In this document: piece after piece, positions 9,904-19,570 of the stretch
Layout: each line of letters starts with the position of its first letter
Numbering within the stretch: the stretch's first letter is position 1
Assembly (NCBI GenBank): GCA_944472135.2
Contig: OX235263.1
Location: 27,581,379 to 27,645,378, forward strand
Reading direction: 5' to 3'
Source: Trichobilharzia regenti
Taxonomy: Eukaryota; Platyhelminthes; Trematoda; Strigeidida; Schistosomatidae
Length of the DNA: 64,000 bases
Notes under the pieces: generated by a model
What the model was told of the DNA's origin: nothing
The model's database searches: none
The model's input: the letters and a program-made list of their open reading frames with translations, nothing else
Translations under genes and position numbers: made by a program

Positions 9904-11865
9904 ATGCCTGGGTCGAAGAAGGGACAGAATGTCTTGGATGCAAACAGGAAAGTAAGTCATGGTGACTTGTCTGTTAATTGTAACGATGTATCTGATGTCA
10001 AGCATGACATGTTTGATGTCACTGTTTCGCCGTTCAGGGATTATAGGAACATCAAACTCCCCAAATTTGAACCACAGTGTTTTGGTTGGAAACCCAGCTG
10101 ATTATTTACAATTTATAAAGGAGTTTGAGATCAGGCCAAGTAGTTTTTTATTAACTGATGAAATGAAGTTAATGTATTTGATGAGGTATTGCACTGGAAT
10201 TGCTTCAAGAGCTATACAGTGCTGTAAGTTTATGAAGCCAAAAGAGGGCTACTACGAGGCTATCAGCATACTACGTCAAAGGTTTGGAAGACCTTCGATG
10301 ATTGTAGGGAACGTATACGAAGCTGTCAAAGGTAACCACAGTCAACTTCAAGATGACTCCAAGGCACTTACTGAAATTTTAGATAATCTTATGACTTATA
10401 AGAATGCATTGATTTCGATGAATTGCATGAATGACCTCAACTCGAATTTTATACTAGAATTAATAGCAAGACGCCTACCTACTCGACTGCAAAGGAAGTG
10501 GTTGAAGATAAGCTCCCGTATGGAGGATGAGGGTATCGAGCAAAAGTTTGATGATATCCTGAAACTAGTAAAAGATAGTGTCTATCAATCGATGAGCAAG
10601 TTTGCCAGTCTATTGGATCTCACCCCTAGAATAGAGCAGTCTGAGAGCAAAATGCAATCATTGATGACGAATAGGCCTCAGAGAGGTGGATATCGAGAAG
10701 GCTCCATGATGTCTGGCAATGCATATAGACCTAGTGAGTGTACCAGGTTTCGTAGTACAACCTCAACAGATAAGTTACAAGATGCAAGACAAACACGGTT
10801 GTGTTTTACACGTTTGCAAGAGGTGCATACAAAGGTGAACTGTGAACCAGTGAGCAAGTTCAGTGATAAGCTAAATGTAAACTCCAGGCGTGACTCCGAA
10901 TTGTGTGACGATAGCGGTTCGGTGAAGAAGTCTGTCGTTGCAACTGGTAGGCCATTGTTGAATAGAGTGTTACAGAATGGATTTGCTGCTTCAGAGTGCA
11001 GTTCTGACCCAACAAGTTTACAAAGTATAACTAGTCAGAGTGAAATTATATAACCTTTTTAGATTTGCGAGGGGAACCAAAATTGTCTACTTCTGTTATT
11101 AAAGAGTTTGAAAATGATGAAGTCTACCAGACAGATGATAGTGAATTGAATATTTATGATAATTAACATGATAGTGCAGATTTGTCTTGGGTCGATCATG
11201 ATGAAATGAGGGGAATGCCTACTGCTGCTATGTCAAATATAGGTTCTGTACAACTACAGCTTGAAGTAGGATTGAATGCATTTGCAGAAGGTATGGATAA
11301 CTGTGAGACCGTCAGTGTAATTGATCAGCGTGTAGCCCACCTATCATCAGATGCTAGTGCTAAACCGGAGCTGATAGTAAAAGACAGCATTGGTGGCAAT
11401 CGTGCAGTTAGACAAATTTCTGAAAGCCGTACAACAACAGCTTCTGATCCACCGCCAAGTTCATCAACTGGTATCAATCAGTCGTCGTTGGTGTTGTCAT
11501 CCACAATGAGACAGACGCCCATCAACTCAAGTATCTTGTGCAATGACTATGATAGCATTGGTGCATTTGAAAAGACGAAAGATATTGCTCAGTTTAGTGA
11601 GAATAAGCCAAGTGTAAACGAAAGAGTAATTGTTAAATTGACTTGCATGAATAAAGGCATTTCAAGTTTCAAGTTACTATTTGAATGTTATTATCTTTGG
11701 TGTAAATTACTCTGTGCCTACGCTTGGTTGACCAGATATGTCGTGTGTTTGTTCGTCATCTATGCTCTACGATACAATGACATGAGCGTATTACCGTTCA
11801 GATTTGAGGATATAGCTGATAGAAGGAAGTCAGCAAATGAACTCTGCGATGATTTTCCAACCTAG
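9904..11865 (+). pseudogene. BEL gag of the inner element (frameshifted, stopped)
   Basis: The start codon at 9904 (MPGSKKGQ) is followed by the same extra base after CF (near 10082) and the same TAA after SQSEII (11051-11053) as in the outer copy. The core frame is 9959-11053. After the stop, gag-like sequence resumes at 11182-11865 in another frame (from MSWVDHDEMRGMPT), with the Ser/Thr-rich tail. That frame then runs into a cysteine-rich hydrophobic stretch (LLFECYYLWCKLLCAYAWL) and ends FEDIADRRKSANELCDDF. The hydrophobic part has no counterpart in the open copy as far as that is visible, and probably marks the edge of the deletion that removed pol. Only one residue of the 364-residue core differs from the outer copy (KWLK against KWVK). 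Confidence 0.8.
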
Positions 11866-12627
11866 GGCGTCAACCTGAGAAGGGTTGTAGGCGTACTGCT
11901 GTAAGTCCTACAATTCTTCGAAGGAATTACACCAAGAAGTGATACGGGAGGTTATTTGTACTTTTTGTGTTTACGAGTGGTGTGTCTTCTCAGTTTGTGA
12001 TTTTGGAATAATTGTGTTTACTCGTTGTTTTCCTACCTTGTTGTTATTGCTTAATTTTGTTAAAACTTTCGTCGTGATTACTTCTGAAGTTGTTTCGAGT
12101 CTTCCACAACCATAAATGATTTGATTGATGTTAGAGACAGCAGATGGTTCGTGTACGCCGGGGAGGCTATTGCTGAGAATGAAATGCACACGGAGATAAT
12201 TGTTAGCTGCGGTCCGACACGCCGGGGAGAAAGAGTGTAAACGACTGAGGTTCGCATACGTCATCGTTACTAGAACTGAGGCAGAATGAGTGACAAGCGA
12301 TTACATTGATAATTGGTAGTGAGTAGATAAGAGGATGTGCGTAGAATTTCATGAGGTGGTGCTGTGGTCACGTTGCATTCTGCAAGAGTCATTCTAGGAA
12401 GTGGAGTCTGTGTTGCAAGATGTCAAGAGGATGCCTTTAACTGGAAGGCGCAGGTCGTCATTGATGTGTGAGATTGTGGTGTGGGTATGCTTGTGGTGTG
12501 TTGGCTTTTCTGTTTGTTTTCCATTTCAGCTCTGTCCGAGTGACCCAGGTTCTCGCAATGGCATTCAAGTCAACGTGTATTGGTCGTGATAGAGAATAAA
12601 GGGATGGATTCCTTTTTTCCCCGGGAG
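11866..12627 (+). other. 3' noncoding region of the inner BEL element
   Basis: It matches the minus-strand regions 3062-4240 and 6224-7400 but has one 193-bp core instead of three and scattered differences. It contains a splice-acceptor-like stretch (ttgttttccatttcag at about 12511-12526) and a purine/pyrimidine switch, ccttttttccccgggag, directly before the LTR that should serve as the plus-strand primer. A 62-codon frame at 12401-12589 is shared with the other copies but starts with GTG behind a conserved TAG. Confidence 0.6.
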
Positions 12628-12983
12628 TGTCAATGTAGTTGAAGATTGTAGGATCAATTCATGGTTGTTTTCTCAAAACCAACTTCCCCAGTTTTCGCGG
12701 AGTCATCAATACGACAGTCATCGTCTCATCGGTCGCTGTTGAGAAAGAAGTTTAAAAAACCGTCAGAAGTAATATTGTGATTTATTATTGTAATATTTGT
12801 TCACAGACCTTAGTTATACATTATTTATATGTTGGTGTAACCATAAAGAATCCTCAAGTCAACAATTGGTGTTTTGGTTTTTTTGTCCGTTATTACTAAG
12901 CGTTTCTGAGAAACTTCAAGGAACAGCGTGAGTCCTAGCGTAGCAAGAGCTGGGCATTAACGGTTTACGAGACGTGGCTGACA
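12628..12983 (+). repeat. 3' LTR of the inner BEL element
   Basis: 356 bp from TGTCAATGTAG to GTGGCTGACA, flanked outside by ctatc. It is very close to the 5' LTR; differences lie mainly in the last 30 bases. Confidence 0.85.
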
Positions 12984-12988
12984 CTATC
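12984..12988. repeat. Target-site duplication, right (ctatc)
   Basis: ctatc follows the inner 3' LTR directly and pairs with 9418-9422. Confidence 0.85.
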
Positions 12989-13061
12989 CAAACTGTCACC
13001 AGCTATCTAAATCGGTCAGAAAATATTTCCGCTGTCAGAAACTGACTTCACTATCAGAAAC

Positions 13062-13394
13062 TGGCAGTCACGTCTCGTAAACCATCAATGCCGAGGTCTT
13101 GCTACGCTAGGACTCACGCTGTTCCTTGAAGTTTCTCAGAAACGCTTAGTAATAACGGACGCAAATCCAAAACACCGATTGGCTACTCGAGAATTCTTTA
13201 TTGTATCACCAATATATATCCAACTTTAAAATTAGGATTTAACTAAGTTTTCTGACAGATTTGGTCTGACTTCTTTCTGAACAGCGACCGATGAGACGAT
13301 GACTGGTGTATCGATGTCTCCGCGAAAAATATAGGGAAGTTGGGTTCGAGCAAACAACCATGAATTGATCGTTCAATCTTCGACTACTTTGGCA
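13062..13394 (-). repeat. 5' LTR of the outer BEL element (333 bp, second subfamily)
   Basis: On the plus strand it starts TGGCAGTCACGTC and ends TTTGGCA, so it has TGCCA...TGCCA ends on the element strand. It carries ttggtctgacttc and gactggtgtatcgatg, shared with the LTR at 2690-3061 rather than with 5867-6223. The leader start gtttctga follows its inner end, so it sits where a 5' LTR should. Confidence 0.75.
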
Positions 13395-14973
13395 CCTCTC
13401 TTTTTGAGAAAATTGATGATTAGTGGGGTGTTTTCTTGGGGGTTTATCTGGAACCGTTGAGCTTGTTGTTGACGTCTGTCGCTTCGTCTCCCTGTTGGGT
13501 TTTCGGCTTCGGCTTCTTCGGATATTGTCTGACATTTTATGCTTCTTGACTGCATTGCATAGCAAATTTATTTGGACATCAGCCAGATGCAAACGATCGA
13601 ACCAACTAAATCCTAAATGTTTTAAACCACTCTTGGTGACGTAGCAGATTCCTCTGAATTTAATGTTACGGAATGAGACAGAACATGTGAGTTCACCAAT
13701 TAGTTTGAGGCGTCCACCACAGGCGCTGACAGCAGTCTGAGAAGTATTTGCGATTGGTCTGTCTGTCTGTTTTCGACATAGAACTTTGCACAAATGTTGC
13801 GATTGGTGGTCTGCCAATATTATTCCAGAGTTTCTCTGATATAACAGTAATATCAGAGGAGGTATCTAGCTGCAGACGTGTATCATGACCATTCATCTGA
13901 AGATCAAGATATTTCCGCATACCTGGTGTTGTGACTTGACAGGTTGCAACTAGACTCATTAACGTTTTTGGGGATTTAGGACCAACAGTTTGTCTAGCTT
14001 ACGCTGGATTTTGATGTCTGGGTTTGCGTGGCTGACAAAATCCATTTTGATGACCGATGATTTTGCACTTGCTGCAACGATGATTTTTGTATGGACAAGA
14101 CTTTACAAAGTGCCACGCGCCACAATGCCAGCATGGTGATGGTGGGGTCTTCTTTGCAGTAATTTTAGAAGTTGGACGAGTATGTGTAGATTTACGCGGA
14201 ACATTAGGAGAAGGTGGGTCAAAACTGGATGATGAGAGATTTTGGCTCTATCTTAATGCGCGAATATCAGAGCTTCTCGAAGTTGTTGATTCGACCAGGT
14301 GTGTGTCCTTCTGCAAATTAATCAGCCGTTGATATTCATCAGCTATGTCATGTAATGTTAACTTAGGATTTTGTTCTAGCTGACTGAGCAGTCGAGTTCG
14401 AATATCTGTGAAACGAGGAGATTGAAGACTGCATATGAGAATCAAGGCTTTGGATTGATCATCTGTTAAGGACCTGAGTCGAAATCTCTCACATTCTCGG
14501 TTGACTGTGCCAACGTGAGTAAGAAAATCATCATTTTCATTCATTGTCAGCTTGAGGCAACGATAACGTATGCTGAATAATGAGGAGTGGTCTCCGAAAT
14601 GTTCACGCAGCAGCTTTATTGTATCATCAAAACACTTGTCACGTGGTTTTTTGGGTAAAATTAGGTTGCAGTACCTTTCAAATTCTGCAGGACCCAATTT
14701 ACGTTATAATACTCGTACCTTCCAAGCATCGTCTTGTGAGGCGAGATCAACTGTGAATAAATCCTCATATCGTTGATGCCATGTGTCAAAAGTGACATTA
14801 GCATCTGGATTATAATTGAACTGTGAAATACTATTCACAATGCCGTCGACAGATGGTAGCATGGTATGATTTGGATAGCTTGAAGGTGAAGTTGGACCAG
14901 TCTGTTTGTTAATGAACATTTCCATTAATTTCATTTGTCGTTCAAATAGTAATTCCAATTTAGAAGGATCCAT
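13395..14973 (-). pseudogene. Ty3/gypsy gag-protease, decayed and truncated
   Basis: From the ATG at 14973 (MDPSKLELLFERQMKLMEMF) the gag reads in one frame through GPAEFERYCNLILPKKP and SLTDDQSKALILICSLQ to two zinc knuckles, CWHCGAWHFVKSC and CSKCKIIGHQNGFC. The protease follows in the same frame, with LQLDTSSDITVISEKLW. The usual DTG is DTS here. There are in-frame stops at about 14700 and 14246 and others, and a frameshift near 13770, after which the protease end continues (ELTCSVSFRNIKFRG). Homology stops at 13394, where the BEL LTR begins. The rest of pol is missing, so the BEL insertion or a later deletion removed it. The family resembles schistosome gypsy elements such as Boudicca. 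Confidence 0.75.
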
Positions 14974-14984
14974 AGTTTTCCCCG

Positions 14985-15018
14985 TCGCCAAATTATTATG
15001 CACTCGTCGCCAAATTAT
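14985..15018 (-). promoter_or_regulatory. Possible duplicated primer-binding motif of the gypsy element
   Basis: On the minus strand, ataatttggcgacg occurs twice in tandem between the likely LTR end and the gag start. A related TTGGCGTCGC occupies the same place in the gypsy element at 32578-32591. The primer role is inferred from position and the TGG start. Confidence 0.4.
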
Positions 15019-15470
15019 TGTCATGTACTGGTCGAGAATTTAATAGTCCTGACGCAAGAAAGACGGAAATCAGAAGACCACTAGGTTTGCGATGATACTT
15101 CTATTTCCCAAACACCAGGAGAATCAATATGTCACACAAGTGTGTGAGAGCAAAAATATATATAAATGTCCGAAAGTGTGTGAACACAAGTGTGAGAGCG
15201 AATATTCAAAATGAACAAATCAATAGACAGTCTTAACATGATTGGCTAATTATAATGGAATATCGATCCATATATACATAGCAAAGTACACAGACTGTCA
15301 AACAAACATATTATATGGATATATATCAAGAGTATAAATAGTCGTTCTCAAATGTTAGAGTATTAAAATGAGTATCAGCTTTCTGTCGATTAGTGGCTAG
15401 CAGCTGTACCAAACCATTTTTGGTACCCCGCAGGCCATACAGTAATTCGTGAGAGATCTTACATGTCGTG
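15019..15470 (-). repeat. Probable 5' LTR of the decayed gypsy element (outer end uncertain)
   Basis: The repeat would start TGTCATGTACTGG on the plus strand at 15019, adjacent to the primer motif. No second LTR is present to fix the outer limit, so 15470 is a guess. The stretch has repeated cacaagtgtgtgag motifs. Confidence 0.35.
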
Positions 15471-17471
15471 TTGTCTTACGAATTGTAAGCCCGCAGATCT
15501 TTCAATTTACATGTCACTGAAATATCACTTATCTACTTCACGATAGTCTTTTTATTTGTTCACTATTACACCACATTTTATCTTAACTGGATATGCCTTT
15601 ATTAAAGCTGAGGCTTACTCTTTGTGCCTATTAGTTGCTTGCTTACAGTGTGGTTGCTTTTATTAGAAACACAACAGCACCAGTTTTTGAACAAAGCTGT
15701 ATTTTCATGGAAATCGTCACATTTTCCATGCTTACACCGATATGGTTGGCATTAAACATTTCAAATGTATACTAACATTCCAAGGACATAGCACTTAGCC
15801 AAATGCACAGTGTTCATGGTGAAGGGTTTACAATTTAACTCTTATCATAACCTGTTCCAATTACTCGTACAATAGTTGAACGACTTAAACTTTTGAAAAA
15901 GTACTAACTTATGATACTTCACGATTGCAGTTTATAACATAACTTATTGCGCCTGTAGAAATGACATGCATTCTTTGTAAACATTCGTTTATGCGGCATA
16001 TGAAATTATTATTATTTGCTTGCTGCTATCCTTTAGAAGATGAACAATATGTATGACAGTAAAAACCACAGAAGAATACTGTCATGGACGAAGAATGAGA
16101 AAGGAGAATGAACCGTTTTCAGCAAAGGCAGGCAAATATAAAGCGTTTAACTTTAATATTACTTCTTTCTGACTTCAGCGATTTAGAAAAAACACTTTGT
16201 TTACTTATTTGCAGATATCCGGTAACGTGAGTCAACCCGGTCACAGCGATTCGACATTGCCCAAATTATTACGACAAACAACTGCTCAAAGACATTTGCT
16301 TGTTATTATTTTTCATTAAATATATTTAACATCATGCTTACCAGACCTTTCTTATTCTATCTGAGTGTAGCTATATTTGTCATGATCACTAGATGCAGGC
16401 ATGACTTATCAATGAGACCTGACAAAGTAAATGGTGGCATATTTTAGTGCAATGTAAATCTGACTACGATTGCTACAGCTCAACCTATTCAATTATTCGT
16501 CTCGTGTACACCTCACCTTACACTATAAGTTAACACACATAATCATATGAATCGACACCATGTTTTAAGTGAAATAATGGTAATGCACTACTTTTGAATA
16601 CACTTTACCTCATAAGAAATAGACTCATTTACAGTGCCTAAGTTCATTTCTTATTTTTCAAATACTGAAGTATTTTTGTACTTGGACCCTAGAGACTTAC
16701 CTATGACCAGGAGACGTAACCGCGTAACTTTAGGCAGATGTTTAGGCTTGACTAAAGTACTTATAATTCACTACTTATATCGATCGATACTGTTGCTACA
16801 GAATTACACTTATGTACAGTAACGAGTTCATATACTTGGGAGTACCGGTCTGGCATTCCGTACTCCCACCGCATGCAGAACAAATAGAACACAAGAATAT
16901 TAGATAGAAAATTTTATTTAACTGCAACGCAAACAAGTTTATTTATGTGTATTATCAAAGCACAGTGAAAGATGAAAGTCTTCTTTTGGAAAGTATCTCC
17001 CATTATTCGACGGAAACTGCCCAGTGTCCGAATTGCGTCCCGTTTGAATTCTTCCAAAATTCAAGTAAACAGAACTCTATGCCCACAAATCTATCCGGTA
17101 TCACAAACTGTAAAAAAGAATATCTGCATGGTTATACATGAATGAGTGAACTTACCTCCACTTGTTGTTGTATGCAGAATCAATTTCTAAAACTGATTAT
17201 GCAAATGCATCCGATTATAAGTCGTAAAACTGTTTTTCGAATGTCTTTGTTCGAATGCAGCTACATCTGCTTTCACTGAATTTAATTAACTGACAGACCT
17301 CGTTGTGACCCATCATTCCTAAAAGTGATACAGACTAAATTCATTTACAGAAATTAAGCATTTACATAAGTAACATGCATGACCATATTTGAGTTAAGTA
17401 TAAGTTAACTTCAGTCTTCCTAATTTACACTCTTTTTGAAATGTGGAGCACGTTAATGGTGTAGAAAAAAC
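15471..17471. other. Unassigned 2.0 kb
   Basis: A+T-rich sequence with no convincing reading frame, splice pattern, RNA gene or recognised repeat. Short open frames at 16634 and 16947 look random. Confidence 0.4.
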
Positions 17472-18358
17472 TGATGTTTTTGATTTTCATCAATGATCTA
17501 CCACGCCGTCTGAGCTGCCCGACTCTCCTGTACGCTGACGACGTAAAAATATGGAGGGCGATAAAGTGTCCGGAGGACTCAGATAGGCTACAGGAAGACC
17601 TAAACCTTCTGGAAGACTGGGCGGTGGTCAGTGGCATGACTTTCAACTTGAAAAAGTGCAAAGTAGTGAAGTTGCGCACCTGTGGACTGCAGAATGCAAG
17701 TTACACCCTGTGCAATGAAAGCTTGTCCTGCACAACGTGGGAACGCGACTTAGGTCTAGTTCTAACGGAAAAAATGGACACAAGCGTTAATTACACAGAG
17801 GATGTAGCGAGGGCATATGCGGTCGTACACTTTACGCATAGACAGTAAGGTGCACTCACTCCTGAGCTCTTTCTAATGTTGTACAAAACATACGCCAGGC
17901 CACACCTTGATGTGCATAATATTATTGCACCCCCAATGCTGGGAAGAGGCGCCAACCCTTTGGAAAGAGTCCAACGACGGGCAACAAAAGAAGTGGTTGG
18001 TCTCCGAAACAAACCATATGATGAAAGGCTGAAGAAATTAGGCCTGTTCACACTTAGTTACCGTCGGCTTAGGGGGGATTTGATTACCGCCTACAAAATA
18101 ACAAATGACCAGAATCACCCAAACAAAGGTGTTCTGCCATTGAGTAGGTATAGGCTCCCACGTGGAAATCGCAGAAGGATAGCTCACCAGAGGGCAAGGA
18201 CCCGGGTGCGCTCCCACTTCTTCTCACTGCGGGTTTGCCGTCCCTGGAATTCCTTGCCGACAGATGTAGCTATGGCACCGTCTTTGGACGCCTTCAAGCG
18301 AGGGCTGGACAACCATGCAGCGATACAAGGACTGCATCCAAATGGCCTATCTCCTTAA
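17472..18358 (+). pseudogene. CR1-like non-LTR reverse transcriptase, 5'-truncated, one stop
   Basis: The open frame begins inside the reverse transcriptase at MFLIFINDLPRR, carries the catalytic box LLYADDVKIW near the start, and continues to the CR1-type C-terminus. That includes ERVQRRATKEVVGLRNKPYD, LGLFTLSYRRLRGDLI and SHFFSLRVCRPWNSLP. Two parts, 17474-17848 and 17876-18358, are in the same frame and separated only by a TAA at 17846-17848, so one nonsense change interrupts about 295 codons. The 5' end (endonuclease and the first half of the polymerase) is absent, as is usual after incomplete reverse transcription. Sequence composition is richer in G+C than its surroundings. Confidence 0.85.
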
Positions 18359-18624
18359 AATCGCATATACCAATCAGGGGTAGATAATTAAACTCGTCGT
18401 TTTACTTCTTTACATTCTCTCCCGTCTTACTCTCCTGACAACTTATTAATATTATAATTACTATTATTATTATTATTACTATTACCGATATATATATATA
18501 TATATATTATTCTTCAAACTTAATGAGCTGACTGTTGTTACGTTTCCTATTTTCGTTTCTGTCTCTTAGTCTGAATAGCTACACTAATCATATCTATTAT
18601 TATTATTACTATTATTATTATTAC
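18359..18624 (+). other. 3' untranslated tail of the CR1-like element
   Basis: About 70 bases of 3' UTR are followed by (TTA)n-type runs and a (TA)n stretch at 18487-18509, then further ATT runs up to 18630. The next non-LTR fragment begins immediately after. Confidence 0.45.
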
Positions 18625-19570
18625 TATCTCTCTTGCTTGACTTTACTTTCAAGCATCGACGTGACTTACTTGAACTAGTTAACTCTCATGATCCCTGTAG
18701 CATAGATGGCACGGAAATTGAAACCAAATCAAGCATTAAATACCTTGGACTAGTTTTTTCCTCTGACCTTTCATGGTCATCCCATATCTTATCTATCTCT
18801 AAGAAAATGTTTCGTCTTACCTTCTACATTAAAAAGTTAAGACAATCAGGTATCAACCAACCTTTAGTTTTGCAATTTTTAAACTCCTGTATTTTACCTA
18901 TTGTACTCTACTGCTCTCCATTAATCTTTCCTGGGCTGCTCAAAAAAGATTATATCATATTACGAAGAGTATTAAATGCTGTGAGCAGAGCTTGTGGTCT
19001 GCCACTGCATGAGCTCGCTAATACTATAGTCGAGAGGCATATAAATTCCTGTACGAAATGGGCAAAGGCTATAATGTCAGACCCTCTGCACCCCCTTTAT
19101 TCACACCTGTCCCCTTGTATCTCATCAGGTAGGATGAGAAGTCAATATAAAAAGATATATGCTCGTACTATTAAGTATAGAAATTCTACAATACCCTATT
19201 TAGCGCGTACTATATGTGACGAAGACTCTGTTAGACGTGAAACTTACAAGTTACTATGTTATTAGCACAGTGAATCGACCCTTTTATCGTTCATCTTTCT
19301 GTATTTTATGGTGTTGCACTTTCTATCGTTTAAATCGTTACTCTGCTATTTTATATTAGTTGGTATTACTATTATTACTATAATTTTGTACTTTATACAT
19401 ATTTTTCTCCGTATGGCACACAGTATTTTGCTACGTAGCTGCTACAACAATCGTTTTATTACTATTATGTATTGTGTATTTTTATTGTTTTTTTTGTCCT
19501 TTTTCAGTAAATTAGATGCAATATTGTACTGAATGCTGAAAATTCCTTGCTGTATCATGAGTACTGTTTG
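18625..19570 (+). pseudogene. Second non-LTR family: reverse transcriptase C-terminus and 3' UTR
   Basis: The 210-codon frame (18633-19265) corresponds to the segment after the catalytic palm. It has KYLGLVFSSDLSWSSHILS, YIKKLRQSGINQPLVLQFL, LFPGLLKKDY-like and ending RETYKLLCY. It is open to its natural stop but lacks the catalytic half, so it is a 5'-truncated insertion. The same family occurs at 44239-46905, where the palm is present. The 3' UTR is recognisable to about 19570 (tgaatgctgaaaattcc, gtactgtttgaaag) by comparison with that copy. Confidence 0.8.

Larger units (their letters stand above)
9423..12983 (+). mobile_element. Inner BEL/Pao element, complete gag-only derivative (3561 bp)
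   Basis: The 5' LTR (9423-9777, 355 bp) and 3' LTR (12628-12983, 356 bp) both start TGTCAATG and end TGACA. The pentamer ctatc occurs directly outside both ends (9418-9422 and 12984-12988). A 5-bp duplication is usual for BEL/Pao. Between the LTRs lie a leader, gag (9904-11865), a noncoding region and a polypurine-like tract before the 3' LTR. No polymerase genes are present, so movement must have relied on proteins from another copy. The target was the 5' leader of the outer, opposite-strand BEL element: the sequences at 9409-9422 and 12984-12995 rejoin to match other copies' leaders. Confidence 0.9.
5867..13394 (-). mobile_element. Outer BEL/Pao element, split by the inner element at 9423-12988
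   Basis: Reading the minus strand from right to left, the element has a 5' LTR (13062-13394) and a leader (12984-13061 continuing at 9422-9332). It then has gag (9331-7441), a 3' noncoding region with three 193-bp units, a polypurine stretch and a 3' LTR (5867-6223). The 5' leader is interrupted by the inner plus-strand element. With that removed the element is about 4.0 kb and has no protease, reverse transcriptase or integrase, so it is a gag-only derivative. Its two LTRs belong to different subfamilies, unusual for a single insertion. I found no matching target duplication at 5866 and 13395. Confidence 0.7.

Noticed and set aside
12401..12589. 62-codon frame shared by three BEL copies (also 3100-3288 and 6261-6449)
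   Set aside because: It begins with GTG behind a conserved TAG and has no ATG until residue 12. Conservation is explained by the near-identity of the copies.
13239..13394. Left part of a 192-codon minus-strand frame
   Set aside because: The frame fuses gypsy protease-end sequence to the BEL LTR. The LTR part is not coding.
5866..13399. Target duplication for the outer BEL element
   Set aside because: Left flank (aaagc or gcagt) and right flank (cctct) do not match. The ends may be rearranged.
16634..16822. Short frames in the unassigned stretches (16634, 16947, 21559, 33271, 34177, 35287, 49523, 53510, 53928)
   Set aside because: Their length is expected by chance, composition is A+T-driven, and no motif or splice pattern supports them.
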